From positions 186,001 to 250,000 of the forward strand of contig NZ_PEAX01000006.1 in NCBI RefSeq assembly GCF_002807685.1: DNA of 64,000 nucleotides, in the 5' to 3' direction. A program made the translations under genes and the position numbers. The stretch comes from Neoalteromonas flava. GTDB taxonomy: Bacteria; Pseudomonadota; Gammaproteobacteria; Enterobacterales; Alteromonadaceae. Positions 26,379 to 35,149 of this stretch are shown here, in pieces (position 1 is the stretch's first letter; every line of letters begins with the position of its first letter). Under the pieces are notes generated by a model that did no database searches, was not told the DNA's origin, and saw only the letters and a list, made by a program, of their open reading frames with translations.

Positions 26379-27263
26379 CTATTTACGCGGTGTCCTTTTC
26401 TTTGGTTTATGGGTACGTGACTTAATTAATTTATGTTTCTTCACTGAACGTCGCATTCGCGACAATCGCGCGTGATCCAATTGGTTCATATGCTCGACTA
26501 CCTTGGATTCGGTTTCAGGCGCCAATTGCACCATGCTGCGCAGAGCATTAATGTCGTCCAAGCCAAGTTCAATCCACGCTCCTTGTGGTAGGCGTTTCTT
26601 CAAATCTAACTTGCCATAGCGCACCCGGATCAGGCGACTGACTTGCAATCCTTGTGACTCCCACAAACGACGTACCTCACGGTTGCGCCCTTCGGATAAG
26701 GTTACGTTAAACCAATGATTTAAGCTTTCATCTTCACTGGCACGGGGCTTGGCTTTAATATCGGTGAATTTAGCCATACCATCGTCGAGTTTTACCCCTG
26801 CTTTCAGTGCCTTAAGATGCGCGGTATTCACATCACCAAAGACGCGGACACTGTATTCCCGTTCAACTTCATGGCTCGGATGCATCAAGCGATTGGCAAG
26901 CTCACCGTCATTGGTAAACAAAAGTAAACCTGACGTATTGATATCCAAGCGCCCGACCGCTATCCAACGCCCCGGACGGATCTGCGGTAAGCGGTCAAAC
27001 ACAGTGGGACGTCCTTCAGGGTCACTACGGCTGCATAATTCGCCTTCGGGTTTATTATACATCAACACGCGACAATGACTGTCTTTACTCAGCCCGGAAA
27101 TAATGTGGCCGTCTACGCGGATCTGTGCAGTTGGCGCTGCGCGGTCGCCAAGAGCCGCAACGTTACCATCAACAGAAACGCGCCCTTGCTCGATCCATTT
27201 CTCCATTTCCCGACGTGAGCCTAGGCCATAATTCGCCAGAATTTTCTGTAATTTTTCACTCAT
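26379..27263 (-). CDS. rluB: 23S rRNA pseudouridine 2605 synthase RluB
   Basis: A 294-residue RluB/RsuA-family pseudouridine synthase, with an N-terminal S4 domain (KLQKILANYGLGSRREMEKWI) and a catalytic domain with Asp107 in GRLDINTSGLLLF. NREVRRLWESQGLQVSRLIRVRYG is in the usual position. The C-terminus is a Lys/Arg-rich tail (HKLIKSRTHKPKKRTPRK), common in RluB. It modifies U2605 in the 50S subunit. It overlaps scpB by one base in the conserved scpA-scpB-rluB unit. Confidence 0.95.
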   Translation of the reverse strand: MSEKLQKILANYGLGSRREMEKWIEQGRVSVDGNVAALGDRAAPTAQIRVDGHIISGLSKDSHCRVLMYNKPEGELCSRSDPEGRPTVFDRLPQIRPGRWIAVGRLDINTSGLLLFTNDGELANRLMHPSHEVEREYSVRVFGDVNTAHLKALKAGVKLDDGMAKFTDIKAKPRASEDESLNHWFNVTLSEGRNREVRRLWESQGLQVSRLIRVRYGKLDLKKRLPQGAWIELGLDDINALRSMVQLAPETESKVVEHMNQLDHARLSRMRRSVKKHKLIKSRTHKPKKRTPRK

Positions 27264-27883
27264 TAATGTAACTGCTCATTATTGGTAGGCGCTGGCGGTT
27301 CGTTGTTGGACTCTGTCGTACCTGACGACAACGAAGCTTGTTCTTCAACCAGCGCATTAAAGGCCGCTTCAGTGGGTAACTCAGCGAGCGATTTTAACCC
27401 AAAGTAATCTAAAAACCGATCAGTTGTTGCATATAATGCTGGTCGACCCGGGACTTCCTTATGCCCTACAACCTGAACCCATTCGCGTTCGGTCAGCGTG
27501 CGGATAATATTGCTACTCACTGCTACACCACGAACTTCTTCAATTTCACCCCGTGTAATAGGTTGGCGATACGCAATCAATGCTAGGGTTTCAAGGAGCG
27601 CGCGGGAGTAACGAGGGGCTGTTTCTTGCCACAATTTAGATAAGAATGGGCTAAGCGAGTCTAATGAACGAAAGGCGAAACCAGAGGCCAATTCATGCAG
27701 CTGGATCCCACGTGCAGCATAGTCTTGCTTCAACTCTTCCAAGACGTTATTTAACTGTTGGGTAGAAACTGAAAAGTCCACCAATATTGTGGTTTGCATG
27801 CGTGCCTTAGATAGCGGCTCATCAGCAACAAAAATGGCCGCCTCAACTAATTGTTTTAATTGCGTAGCGTTTATTTTTGCCAT
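27263..27883 (-). CDS. scpB: Segregation and condensation protein ScpB
   Basis: A 206-residue winged-helix kleisin-associated protein. The body includes LVEAAIFVADEPLS, LLETLALIAYRQPITRGEIEEVRGV and WVQVVGHKEVPGRPALYATTDRFLDYFGLKSL, the standard ScpB motifs. It pairs with ScpA to bind the SMC complex. The C-terminal ~30 residues are a low-complexity Ser/Glu/Asn tail. In gammaproteobacteria that use MukBEF, scpAB may be accessory. Confidence 0.95.
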   Translation of the reverse strand: MAKINATQLKQLVEAAIFVADEPLSKARMQTTILVDFSVSTQQLNNVLEELKQDYAARGIQLHELASGFAFRSLDSLSPFLSKLWQETAPRYSRALLETLALIAYRQPITRGEIEEVRGVAVSSNIIRTLTEREWVQVVGHKEVPGRPALYATTDRFLDYFGLKSLAELPTEAAFNALVEEQASLSSGTTESNNEPPAPTNNEQLH

Positions 27884-27889
27884 CGTAAC

Positions 27890-28714
27890 CTACTCATCAT
27901 TGCTTAACCGCACATGCACATTACTAAAGGGTTGTGCCTGAATACAATCGATCAAGCCTTCTTTCACTAATTCTAAGATGGCCAAAAAGGTCACTACCGC
28001 ACCACTGCGACCTTCTTGTGGCGTAAAAAGCTGCTGCATCGGTGTATATTCCTGATGCTTCAGTACGCTTAAAATTTTCGCCATACGCTCGCGGGTAGAG
28101 AGCACTTCACGGGCGATTTGATGATGCTCAAAGGCCTTGGCACGTTGCATGGCGCTGTGCATCGCCAATACCAACTCGCGCAATGTGGTTTGCGGAATAA
28201 TTTTTATTGGCGTGACATCATCTGCTGCAATGGCTTTGGCATTAAACACATCACGCTCTGCGCGTGGCAGTTGGTCGAGTTCTTCAGCCGCTTGTTTAAC
28301 GACTTCATATTCACGCAAACGGCGGATCAATTCTGCCCGCGGATCGCCCTCATCTTCGTCATCTTCAGTATGTTTGGGTAACAACATACGCGACTTAATC
28401 TCGGCCAAAATCGCCGCCATCAATAAGTACTCGGCGGCTAACTCCAATTTTAGATCCTGCATCATGTCAACATACTCGAGGTACTGTTTGGTCACCTGCA
28501 GCACGGGCATGTTCACAATATCGAATTTTTGTTTACGGATCAGATAGAGTAGTAAATCCAGCGGCCCCTCAAATGTTTCAAGGATAACTTCCAACGCATC
28601 CGGAGGAATATACAAATCCTCGGGCTTTTCAATCACCGCTTGCCCATTAACAAACGCCAGTGGCAGCGGCTGCTGAACCGGCTGGGAAAGAGGATCGTGC
28701 TCGCTATCGCTCAT
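27890..28714 (-). CDS. scpA: Segregation and condensation protein ScpA
   Basis: A 274-residue kleisin. After a short N-terminal extension it has LETFEGPLDLLLYLIRKQKFDIVNMPVLQVTKQYLEYV and EYLLMAAILAEIKSRMLLPK, the family signature. The C-terminal winged helix includes VVTFLAILELVKEGLI. It forms a trimeric complex with ScpB and SMC. It lies 6 bases upstream of scpB and overlaps the yciO stop by one base. Confidence 0.95.
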   Translation of the reverse strand: MSDSEHDPLSQPVQQPLPLAFVNGQAVIEKPEDLYIPPDALEVILETFEGPLDLLLYLIRKQKFDIVNMPVLQVTKQYLEYVDMMQDLKLELAAEYLLMAAILAEIKSRMLLPKHTEDDEDEGDPRAELIRRLREYEVVKQAAEELDQLPRAERDVFNAKAIAADDVTPIKIIPQTTLRELVLAMHSAMQRAKAFEHHQIAREVLSTRERMAKILSVLKHQEYTPMQQLFTPQEGRSGAVVTFLAILELVKEGLIDCIQAQPFSNVHVRLSNDE

Positions 28715-29334
28715 TACTGAAAAGGACTCGGGTCGCCACTACCATAGCGAATAATTGTACAATCGCCTTCAGACATGTCGACCACGGTGGTGGGTTGTTC
28801 ACCAAGGTAGCCACCATGAATGATTAAGCCAACGCGACGTTCTAATTTATCACGGATCTCGTCTGGATCAGATTCAGCCATATCAGCACCTGGCAGGATC
28901 AAGGTCGTTGACATGATGGGCTCACCCAACTCAGCCAACAATTGTAGTGCTATCGGGTTATTTGGCACCCGGATCCCAATCGTTTTACGCTTGGGATTTT
29001 GCAGGCGCTTAGGCACCTCTTTGGTGGCTTTCAAAATGAAGGTGTAAGGCCCGGGGGTATTATTTTTTATTTGCCGAAAAGCAGTATTGTCGACTTTGGC
29101 ATAGAGCGATAGTTCCGACATATCGCGGCACATCAAAGTAAAGTTATGGTCTTTACCGATGTCACGAATGCGACAAATCTGTTCCAGCGCCTGCTTGTTA
29201 TCAATCTGACACCCAATGGCATACCCAGAATCTGTTGGGTACACGATTACCTCACCTTGCCGAATTAACTCACACGCTTGCTTTATTAGCCGCGCTTGCG
29301 GGGTATCGGGATGAACGTAAAAAAACTGACTCAT
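28714..29334 (-). CDS. yciO: Sua5/YciO/YrdC family protein YciO
   Basis: A 206-residue YrdC-fold protein. The start SQFFYVHPDTPQARLI, the line GEVIVYPTDSGYAIGC and ICRIRDIGKDHNFTLMCRDMSELS match YciO closely rather than the essential TsaC. The KRKTIGIRVP and PGPYTFILK segments form the nucleotide-binding cleft. The exact reaction is not settled. It lies in the conserved rnm-yciO-scpA-scpB-rluB gene string and overlaps the rnm stop by 4 bases. Confidence 0.92.
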   Translation of the reverse strand: MSQFFYVHPDTPQARLIKQACELIRQGEVIVYPTDSGYAIGCQIDNKQALEQICRIRDIGKDHNFTLMCRDMSELSLYAKVDNTAFRQIKNNTPGPYTFILKATKEVPKRLQNPKRKTIGIRVPNNPIALQLLAELGEPIMSTTLILPGADMAESDPDEIRDKLERRVGLIIHGGYLGEQPTTVVDMSEGDCTIIRYGSGDPSPFQ

Positions 29335-30251
29335 GAGTCTCTCTGTGAAGATGCATTATCGATAATGGGCCAATCATGCCATATTGGCATCACGCCGTCA
29401 GGTAATCTTGAACGACGGCCCAGTTCTGTCCAGCGGCTCGGCATATGAAAATCCGAACCGACTGACGCTTTTAGGTTATTTTCGCTCAGCATTTCCAGCA
29501 ACAAACGTTGTTTATCTGGCGTTAAGTTAGGATAGTTGACCTCCATAGCATCACCGCCCGCAGAGGAAAACTCTGCCACCAATCGGCGCAGCCATTTTGT
29601 GGTCATAGAGTAATGACTGGGGTGGGCCAATACTGCCTGCCCACCCGCCGCGTGGATCCACTCAATCGCTTCGCTGAGCGCAATCCATTGAGGGCTTACG
29701 TGGGCGCGCTTGCCCTTGCCCAAGTATTGTTTAAACGCTTGTGCCGGATCTTTTACGTGGCCGAGGGTCACCATCGCCTTGGCAAAATGTGAACGCGTCA
29801 CCTGCTCTGTGTGCTGCATTGCTAACACTGCCTCACCCACATCTGGCATTCCGCACTTCGCAAGTTTATCGGCAATCTTAATCGCGCGTTGCTCACGGCA
29901 TGCGTGCTGTTGGGCCAAACGCGCAAGAAATTGTGGATTATCTTCATCCACATTAAGACCTACCACATGAATATCGAAACCATGCCAGCGAGTAGATAAT
30001 TCAATGCCACTGATGATGCTAAGCGGGCGTTTTTGCGTGTGCTGAAACGCTCGTGCTGCTGCTACCCCAGACACGGTGTCGTGATCGGTAATTGCCAGCA
30101 CATCCACTTGCATAGTGTGGGCCCGCATTACGAGTTCAGCGGGGGTAAGCTGGCCATCCGAACAACGCGTATGGGTGTGCAGGTCGATTTTTTGCTGATT
30201 GGAGAAATTTACGGTTGACACAAGCGCTGATTTGTTTTCTTCTATAGGCAT
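29331..30251 (-). CDS. rnm: PHP-domain 5'-3' exoribonuclease RNase AM (YciV)
   Basis: A 306-residue PHP-family hydrolase. The metal motif DLHTHTRCSDG is near residue 24, with ITDHDTVSGV, and SGIELSTRW, then AVLAHPSHY and VGSDFHMPSRW supplying other metal ligands. Rnm/YciV degrades short RNAs and matures 5' ends of rRNA. ATG 30251 is chosen; the frame is open to 30350, but that extension would be antisense to the trp leader peptide and would exceed the family length (about 290). Confidence 0.9.
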   Translation of the reverse strand: MPIEENKSALVSTVNFSNQQKIDLHTHTRCSDGQLTPAELVMRAHTMQVDVLAITDHDTVSGVAAARAFQHTQKRPLSIISGIELSTRWHGFDIHVVGLNVDEDNPQFLARLAQQHACREQRAIKIADKLAKCGMPDVGEAVLAMQHTEQVTRSHFAKAMVTLGHVKDPAQAFKQYLGKGKRAHVSPQWIALSEAIEWIHAAGGQAVLAHPSHYSMTTKWLRRLVAEFSSAGGDAMEVNYPNLTPDKQRLLLEMLSENNLKASVGSDFHMPSRWTELGRRSRLPDGVMPIWHDWPIIDNASSQRDS

Positions 30252-30308
30252 AGTATACGTGGATGGCAAGAAAGATCCTAAGCCTAAGCAACAGTTAAGT
30301 AGATTTTT

Positions 30309-30362
30309 ATGACGCAACACATGACACAAGCAAACATCTGGTGGTGGCACTCCCTGAATTAA
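30309..30362 (+). CDS. trpL: trp operon leader peptide TrpL
   Basis: A 17-codon ORF, MTQHMTQANIWWWHSLN, with three consecutive Trp codons (TGG at 30339-30347). It lies 84 bases before the trpE start and 35 bases before the terminator hairpin. It is too short for ordinary ORF calling. The layout is that of a ribosome-mediated attenuator: scarce tryptophanyl-tRNA stalls the ribosome at the Trp run. No clear Shine-Dalgarno was seen, but the run of codons is decisive. Confidence 0.85.
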   Translation: MTQHMTQANIWWWHSLN

Positions 30363-30396
30363 CGGGCGGTGCGCGTGTGTGCGTTGAGAAATTATG

Positions 30397-30421
30397 GGCC
30401 CGTTTTTAACGGGCCTTTTTT
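30397..30421 (+). terminator. trp attenuator terminator
   Basis: An 8-bp stem GGCCCGTT/AACGGGCC (30397-30404 and 30408-30415) with a 3-base loop is followed by six T residues. It sits between trpL and trpE and would stop transcription when tryptophan is plentiful. The competing antiterminator pairing with the region after the Trp codons was not worked out. Confidence 0.85.
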
Positions 30422-30445
30422 GTTTTTGCAGGAGTGAAAAATTAC

Positions 30446-32050
30446 ATGAGTTTAGCGGATTTGGGTAATCAAGTTGGCAAAGTCGAATCCATTTGCCAAG
30501 CAGCCCAGTATGTCATGGATCCTCTTATCGCCTTTCAGCAATTATGTGCCGACAGTGAATATGCCGTGCTGTTGGAATCTGCTGAAATTGAAAGTAAAGA
30601 CAACCTGCAAAGCATTATTTTGGTCGACGCTGCGCTGCGTTTTGAATGTAACCAGGATACGGTGGTGTGTCGGGCATTAAGTGAAAACGGTGAGCATATC
30701 TTGTCTTTGATTGACGCCGAGTGCCCAACAACAATAAAGAAAACCCTAGGCGCCAACAACATCACTTTGCAATGTCTCCCACCAGCCAGCGACATCGACG
30801 AAGACGAACGTCTAAAACAGCCCTCAGTTTTCGATGCTCTGCGCTTGGTATTGCAGCACATTCAAGCGATTCGCAATGACCCTCACGCGGTATTTTTAGG
30901 TGGCGCTTTTGCCTATGATTTATTAGCCACATTCGAGCAACTGCCGGCTGTTGCTAAAAGCGAGAACACCTGTCCTGACTACGTTTTTTATGTTGCCGAG
31001 ACGTTATTGAGAATTGACCATCAAACACGCACAACCAACGTATTAGGCAGCGTTTTCTCTGGCCCTCAGGTGGCAAACGCTTATTTACGTATTAGCCAGC
31101 GGGTAGAAGCTATAAAAGCCGCGCTAACTGAATTACCCAGCGCATTACCAAAGTTTAACCCGGTGGCAGAGAGCGGCGTCTTGCAAGTAGATAAAACTGA
31201 TAGTGAATTTATTGCCGACGTGAATGCCTTGAAAGAACACATTCTTGCCGGGGATATATTCCAAGTTGTGCCTTCACGCACATTCTCATTGCCCTGCCCT
31301 GATCCAATGTTAGCCTATGCTAAATTACGCCAACAAAACCCGAGCCCATACATGTTTTATCTTAAGGATAATGATTTTTGTATGTTTGGGGCGTCACCGG
31401 AATCAGCTTTAAAGTATAGCGCTGACACCAACATTGTTGAGATCTACCCGATAGCTGGAACCCGCCCACGCGGTAAACGCGCCGATGGCAGTTTAGACGC
31501 CGATCTGGATAGTCGTATAGAGCTCTCATTGCGCGATGATCACAAAGAAAAGGCCGAGCATTTAATGTTGGTTGATTTAGCTCGCAATGACGTAGCCCGA
31601 GTGAGTCAGCCCGGCACCCGGTTTGTTAAGGATTTACTTAAGGTGGACCGCTACTCGCATGTAATGCATTTGGTATCACGAGTTGTCGGCCAGCTGCGCG
31701 ATGACCTGGATGCCCTGCACGCGTATCAAGCCTGCATGAACATGGGCACTTTAGTTGGTGCGCCGAAGGTCAGCGCGGCACGCCTGATCCGTGAGGTCGA
31801 GCAAAAACGTCGCGGCAGTTACGGAGGCGCCGTGGGCTATTTGACCGGCACTGGCGATATGGACTCATGTATCGTGATCCGCAGTGCCTTTGTGCGCAAC
31901 GAAATCGCCTATATTCAAGCGGGAGCAGGAGTGGTTTACGACTCCGATCCGCAAGCAGAAGCTGATGAAACACGCAGCAAAGCGCAAGCGGTCATCAGTG
32001 CCATCGTATCGGCATTTAGCTCCGAGCAAGCACAAGGAGAGGCACTATGA
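30446..32050 (+). CDS. trpE: Anthranilate synthase component I TrpE
   Basis: A 534-residue chorismate-binding subunit making anthranilate from chorismate with TrpG. The N-terminal LLESAEIESKD motif is the tryptophan feedback-inhibition site. The catalytic part includes DIFQVVPSRTF, YPIAGTRPRG, EKAEHLMLVDLARNDVAR, and IQAGAGVVYDSDP. The GTG at 30434 overlaps the GGAG ribosome site, so ATG 30446 (MSLADLGNQ) is the more likely start. It is the first structural gene, under attenuation by trpL, and overlaps trpG by ATGA. Confidence 0.96.
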   Translation: MSLADLGNQVGKVESICQAAQYVMDPLIAFQQLCADSEYAVLLESAEIESKDNLQSIILVDAALRFECNQDTVVCRALSENGEHILSLIDAECPTTIKKTLGANNITLQCLPPASDIDEDERLKQPSVFDALRLVLQHIQAIRNDPHAVFLGGAFAYDLLATFEQLPAVAKSENTCPDYVFYVAETLLRIDHQTRTTNVLGSVFSGPQVANAYLRISQRVEAIKAALTELPSALPKFNPVAESGVLQVDKTDSEFIADVNALKEHILAGDIFQVVPSRTFSLPCPDPMLAYAKLRQQNPSPYMFYLKDNDFCMFGASPESALKYSADTNIVEIYPIAGTRPRGKRADGSLDADLDSRIELSLRDDHKEKAEHLMLVDLARNDVARVSQPGTRFVKDLLKVDRYSHVMHLVSRVVGQLRDDLDALHAYQACMNMGTLVGAPKVSAARLIREVEQKRRGSYGGAVGYLTGTGDMDSCIVIRSAFVRNEIAYIQAGAGVVYDSDPQAEADETRSKAQAVISAIVSAFSSEQAQGEAL

Positions 32051-32658
32051 TTACGGTCTTTTTGTTGGATAATGTGGATTCTTTTTCTTATAACCTGGTC
32101 GACGAGTTACGCGCACTGGCGCTCAATGTAAAAGTTTTTCGCAATACGGTAGACCCTGCCGTTATCCTCAAGCAAATGCAGACGGCACAGCAAAGCAATC
32201 CCGTTGTATTAGTGTTATCACCGGGCCCGGGCAGCCCCGCTGAAGCGGGTTGTATGCCAGAATTATTAGCCCAGTGCGCTGGCGTTTTCCCAGTGATCGG
32301 TATTTGCTTAGGTCATCAAGCCATCGTGGAGTATTGCGGTGGTCGAGTGGTCCGAGCCAACAGCGTGGTGCATGGTAAATCCTCAGCAGTAAACCACAGT
32401 ATGCCGGCGCTTTTTAAGCAGTTACCCAATCCACTCAACGTGGCACGTTACCATTCGTTGATTGGAACCGAACTCCCCGTCTCACTACGAGTGATTGCAG
32501 AAGTTGATGAACTACCTATGGCGGTGTATCACCCAGAAAAAAAGATGATCGGTTTTCAGTTTCATCCCGAATCTATACTCACAGCCCAAGGCAGTCAGTT
32601 GCTTATGCAAAGTATTGAATATCTAACACAGCCGACCGCTAACAACGAGGAGCTTTAA
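32047..32658 (+). CDS. trpG: Anthranilate synthase component II TrpG (glutamine amidotransferase)
   Basis: A 203-residue class-I amidotransferase that supplies ammonia to TrpE. It opens with VFLLDNVDSFSYNLVDELRAL. The catalytic cysteine is in GVFPVIGICLGHQAIVE, and the His/Glu pair in FQFHPESILT. It is a stand-alone TrpG, not fused to TrpD as in enteric bacteria. The start overlaps the trpE stop by 4 bases. Confidence 0.96.
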   Translation: MITVFLLDNVDSFSYNLVDELRALALNVKVFRNTVDPAVILKQMQTAQQSNPVVLVLSPGPGSPAEAGCMPELLAQCAGVFPVIGICLGHQAIVEYCGGRVVRANSVVHGKSSAVNHSMPALFKQLPNPLNVARYHSLIGTELPVSLRVIAEVDELPMAVYHPEKKMIGFQFHPESILTAQGSQLLMQSIEYLTQPTANNEEL

Positions 32659-32662
32659 CACG

Positions 32663-33706
32663 ATGATGGATAATCAACAGGTCATTGCCAATTTAGAAAA
32701 ACTCTATCGTGGAGAATCGCTGGATCAAGACACCACCTTTGCGCTCTTTAGTAATGTGATGCAAGGCAAATTGGATCCGAGTCAGCTCTCAGCATTGTTG
32801 ATCGCACTCAAGATTAAAGGCGAGTCAGCCGCAGAAATCGCCGGTGCAGCTGATGCCATGCGTGCCAACGCAACCCCCTTCGCACGCCCTGACTATGCGT
32901 TTGCCGATATTGTTGGTACCGGCGGCGATGGCCACAACACCATTAATATTTCCAGTGCGGCGGCAATTGTGGCCGCCAGCTGTGGAGTACCTGTGGCCAA
33001 ACACGGCAATCGCAGTGTATCGTCTAAATCAGGTTCAGCGGACCTGTTCGCTGCCTTTGGTTACGAATTGATGGCGCCACCCGAAGGCGCGCGCAACAGT
33101 TTAGATAACTCGGGCTTTTGTTTTTTATTTGCACCGGTGTATCACAGCGGAGTCAAACACGCTATGCCAGTGCGCACCGCGCTGAAAACCCGTACCCTAT
33201 TTAATATCCTCGGTCCGTTGGCGAATCCAGCCAAACCCACCTATAGCGTGCTTGGTGTTTATAGCCCTGAATTATTGCAAGTTTACGCGGATGTGACCCA
33301 GCGCTTAGCGTTACCGCATGCCATGATCGTACATGGCAGCGGCTTGGATGAAATTGCTATTCACGGTGAAACTCAGATCATTGAAGTTAATGACGGTCAA
33401 CAAACTCATTACCAATTGACCCCTAGTGATTTTGGTGTGCCGACTTATAGCTTGGAAGACATCAAGGGTGATGAACCCGAAGTGAACCGTCAATTGATCG
33501 CTGAAGTACTCAGTGGTAACGGCCAATCCGCCCACCGTGACGCCATCGCAATCAATGCTGCGGCGCTGATCAAGCTCAGTGGTAAAGCAGATACCTTTAA
33601 AGCGGCGACAGACATTGCGCTTGCCGCATTGGACGCCGGACTACCGTTAAAAACCATTCAGCAAGCCGCGCGCTTGAGTCAAACAAACCCAAAGGACAAC
33701 GACTAG
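32663..33706 (+). CDS. trpD: Anthranilate phosphoribosyltransferase TrpD
   Basis: A 347-residue enzyme joining anthranilate to PRPP. Key loops are GTGGDGHNTINISSAAAIVAA, VPVAKHGNRSVSSKSGSADLFAAFG, and RTLFNILGPLANPAKP. Two ATGs in tandem (32663 and 32666) follow an AGGAG site, and either may start. It is directly adjacent to trpC(F): the TAG is followed at once by the next ATG. Confidence 0.96.
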   Translation: MMDNQQVIANLEKLYRGESLDQDTTFALFSNVMQGKLDPSQLSALLIALKIKGESAAEIAGAADAMRANATPFARPDYAFADIVGTGGDGHNTINISSAAAIVAASCGVPVAKHGNRSVSSKSGSADLFAAFGYELMAPPEGARNSLDNSGFCFLFAPVYHSGVKHAMPVRTALKTRTLFNILGPLANPAKPTYSVLGVYSPELLQVYADVTQRLALPHAMIVHGSGLDEIAIHGETQIIEVNDGQQTHYQLTPSDFGVPTYSLEDIKGDEPEVNRQLIAEVLSGNGQSAHRDAIAINAAALIKLSGKADTFKAATDIALAALDAGLPLKTIQQAARLSQTNPKDND

Positions 33707-35128
33707 ATGGCTAATGTGCTCGAAACCATTGTCAAAGATAAACGCGCAGAAATCGACCAGCGCATACGAACCTTTCCGTTGGAACAATTTGTCGATCAGT
33801 TAAAACCCACGACTAAGTCGTTTTTTGCCGCACTTGCAGCGCCGGGTTCTAGCTTCATTCTGGAGTGCAAAAAAGCCTCACCATCCAAAGGTTTGATCCG
33901 CGAAAACTTTGATTTGGACGAAATCCTAGCAGCTTACACGCCATACGCTGCCTGTATTTCTGTGTTAACTGATGAAAAGTATTTCCACGGTAAATTTGAG
34001 TATCTACAAACGGTCACATCACAAGTTAGTCAGCCGGTGATCAATAAAGATTTTTTTATTGACCAATATCAGATTCATTTAGCCCGTTATTATGGCGCTG
34101 ACGCAGTATTGCTGATGTTGTCGGTGCTAGACGATGCACAATATCAAACCCTCGCTGATCTGGCTGCACATTACAATATGGCAGTACTGACCGAAGTAAG
34201 TAACGCTGAAGAAATGCAGCGGGCGATAGCACTGAAAGCCAATATCATCGGCATTAACAATCGCAATTTGCGTGACTTAAGCACCGATTTAGCTACTACA
34301 GAACGCTTAACGCCGATGTTAGCTAATGTGGATTATCCGCATGTGGTAATTTCAGAAAGTGGTATTTATACCCAGGCTGATGTACAACGACTGGCTCCAC
34401 TATGCGATGGATTTCTAGTCGGTAGTGCGTTGATGGCACAAACCGATTTACGCCGAGCAGTGCAGCGTTTAGTTTACCCAGCGACCAAAATCTGTGGAGT
34501 AACCGATGTAGAAACCGCTCAGTTACTCAGTGCCTTACCCACGCAATATGTCGGGCTTATCTTTGCCGAAAAGTCCAAACGAAAGATCTCATTCGCACAA
34601 GCCAAGCGGATCGTTGCTGCTGCAGCGAATGCCTATGTTGGTGTGTTTGTTGATCAACCCATTGATTTTATCGCGCATTGTGCGCGCGAGCTCAACCTAG
34701 CTGCAGTGCAATTACATGGCAATGAACCCCTTGAGCAAATCACTGCTCTCAAAAACGTGCTCGGTGATGATTGCGAAATTTGGCGGGCAATTGGCATTGA
34801 TGCCAGCTTATCTGCCCCTGATGCTCTACCCAGTGTGCTGACCGATGGCGCCGATCGACTGTGGCAGGTTGTCGATAAGGTCTTACTTGACTGTAAAGTC
34901 GGCGCAAATAGCGGTGGCACCGGCCAAGAATTTGATTGGTCATTAATTAATGCCATGGTCTACCCAGACAGATTGATCTTAGCTGGCGGGATTGGAATAA
35001 AAAACAGCCATAAAGCATTGGCAACCGGGGTTTCGCTTATCGACATTAATTCAGGCGTAGAAGACGCCCCCGGACAAAAGAATCAAAGCAAAATTAATCA
35101 GTTGTATGCTCACCTGCGTACAGCGTAA
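33707..35128 (+). CDS. trpCF: Bifunctional indole-3-glycerol-phosphate synthase / phosphoribosylanthranilate isomerase TrpC(F)
   Basis: A 473-residue fusion of two TIM barrels. The TrpC half (about 1-255) has FILECKKASPSKGLIR, CISVLTDEKYFHGKFEYL and IGINNRNLRDLSTDL. The TrpF half (about 260-470) starts at TKICGVTDVETAQLL and has YVGLIFAEKSKRKIS, AAVQLHGNEPLEQ, LLDCKVGANSGGTGQEFDW and LAGGIG. The fusion is typical of enteric, Vibrio and Shewanella lineages. It catalyses consecutive steps 3 and 4 of tryptophan synthesis. Confidence 0.96.
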   Translation: MANVLETIVKDKRAEIDQRIRTFPLEQFVDQLKPTTKSFFAALAAPGSSFILECKKASPSKGLIRENFDLDEILAAYTPYAACISVLTDEKYFHGKFEYLQTVTSQVSQPVINKDFFIDQYQIHLARYYGADAVLLMLSVLDDAQYQTLADLAAHYNMAVLTEVSNAEEMQRAIALKANIIGINNRNLRDLSTDLATTERLTPMLANVDYPHVVISESGIYTQADVQRLAPLCDGFLVGSALMAQTDLRRAVQRLVYPATKICGVTDVETAQLLSALPTQYVGLIFAEKSKRKISFAQAKRIVAAAANAYVGVFVDQPIDFIAHCARELNLAAVQLHGNEPLEQITALKNVLGDDCEIWRAIGIDASLSAPDALPSVLTDGADRLWQVVDKVLLDCKVGANSGGTGQEFDWSLINAMVYPDRLILAGGIGIKNSHKALATGVSLIDINSGVEDAPGQKNQSKINQLYAHLRTA

Positions 35129-35149
35129 CTTTATTAACACAGGATTATC

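Noticed and set aside
28137-28547. A 136-codon plus-strand open frame.
   Set aside because: It lies antisense inside scpA and has Ser/Arg-rich composition typical of shadow frames.
30215-30258. TTGACA at 30215-30220 as the -35 of the trp promoter.
   Set aside because: No -10 hexamer lies 16-18 bases downstream; nearest TATAGG and TAGTAT are too far away, and no TrpR-like palindrome was found.
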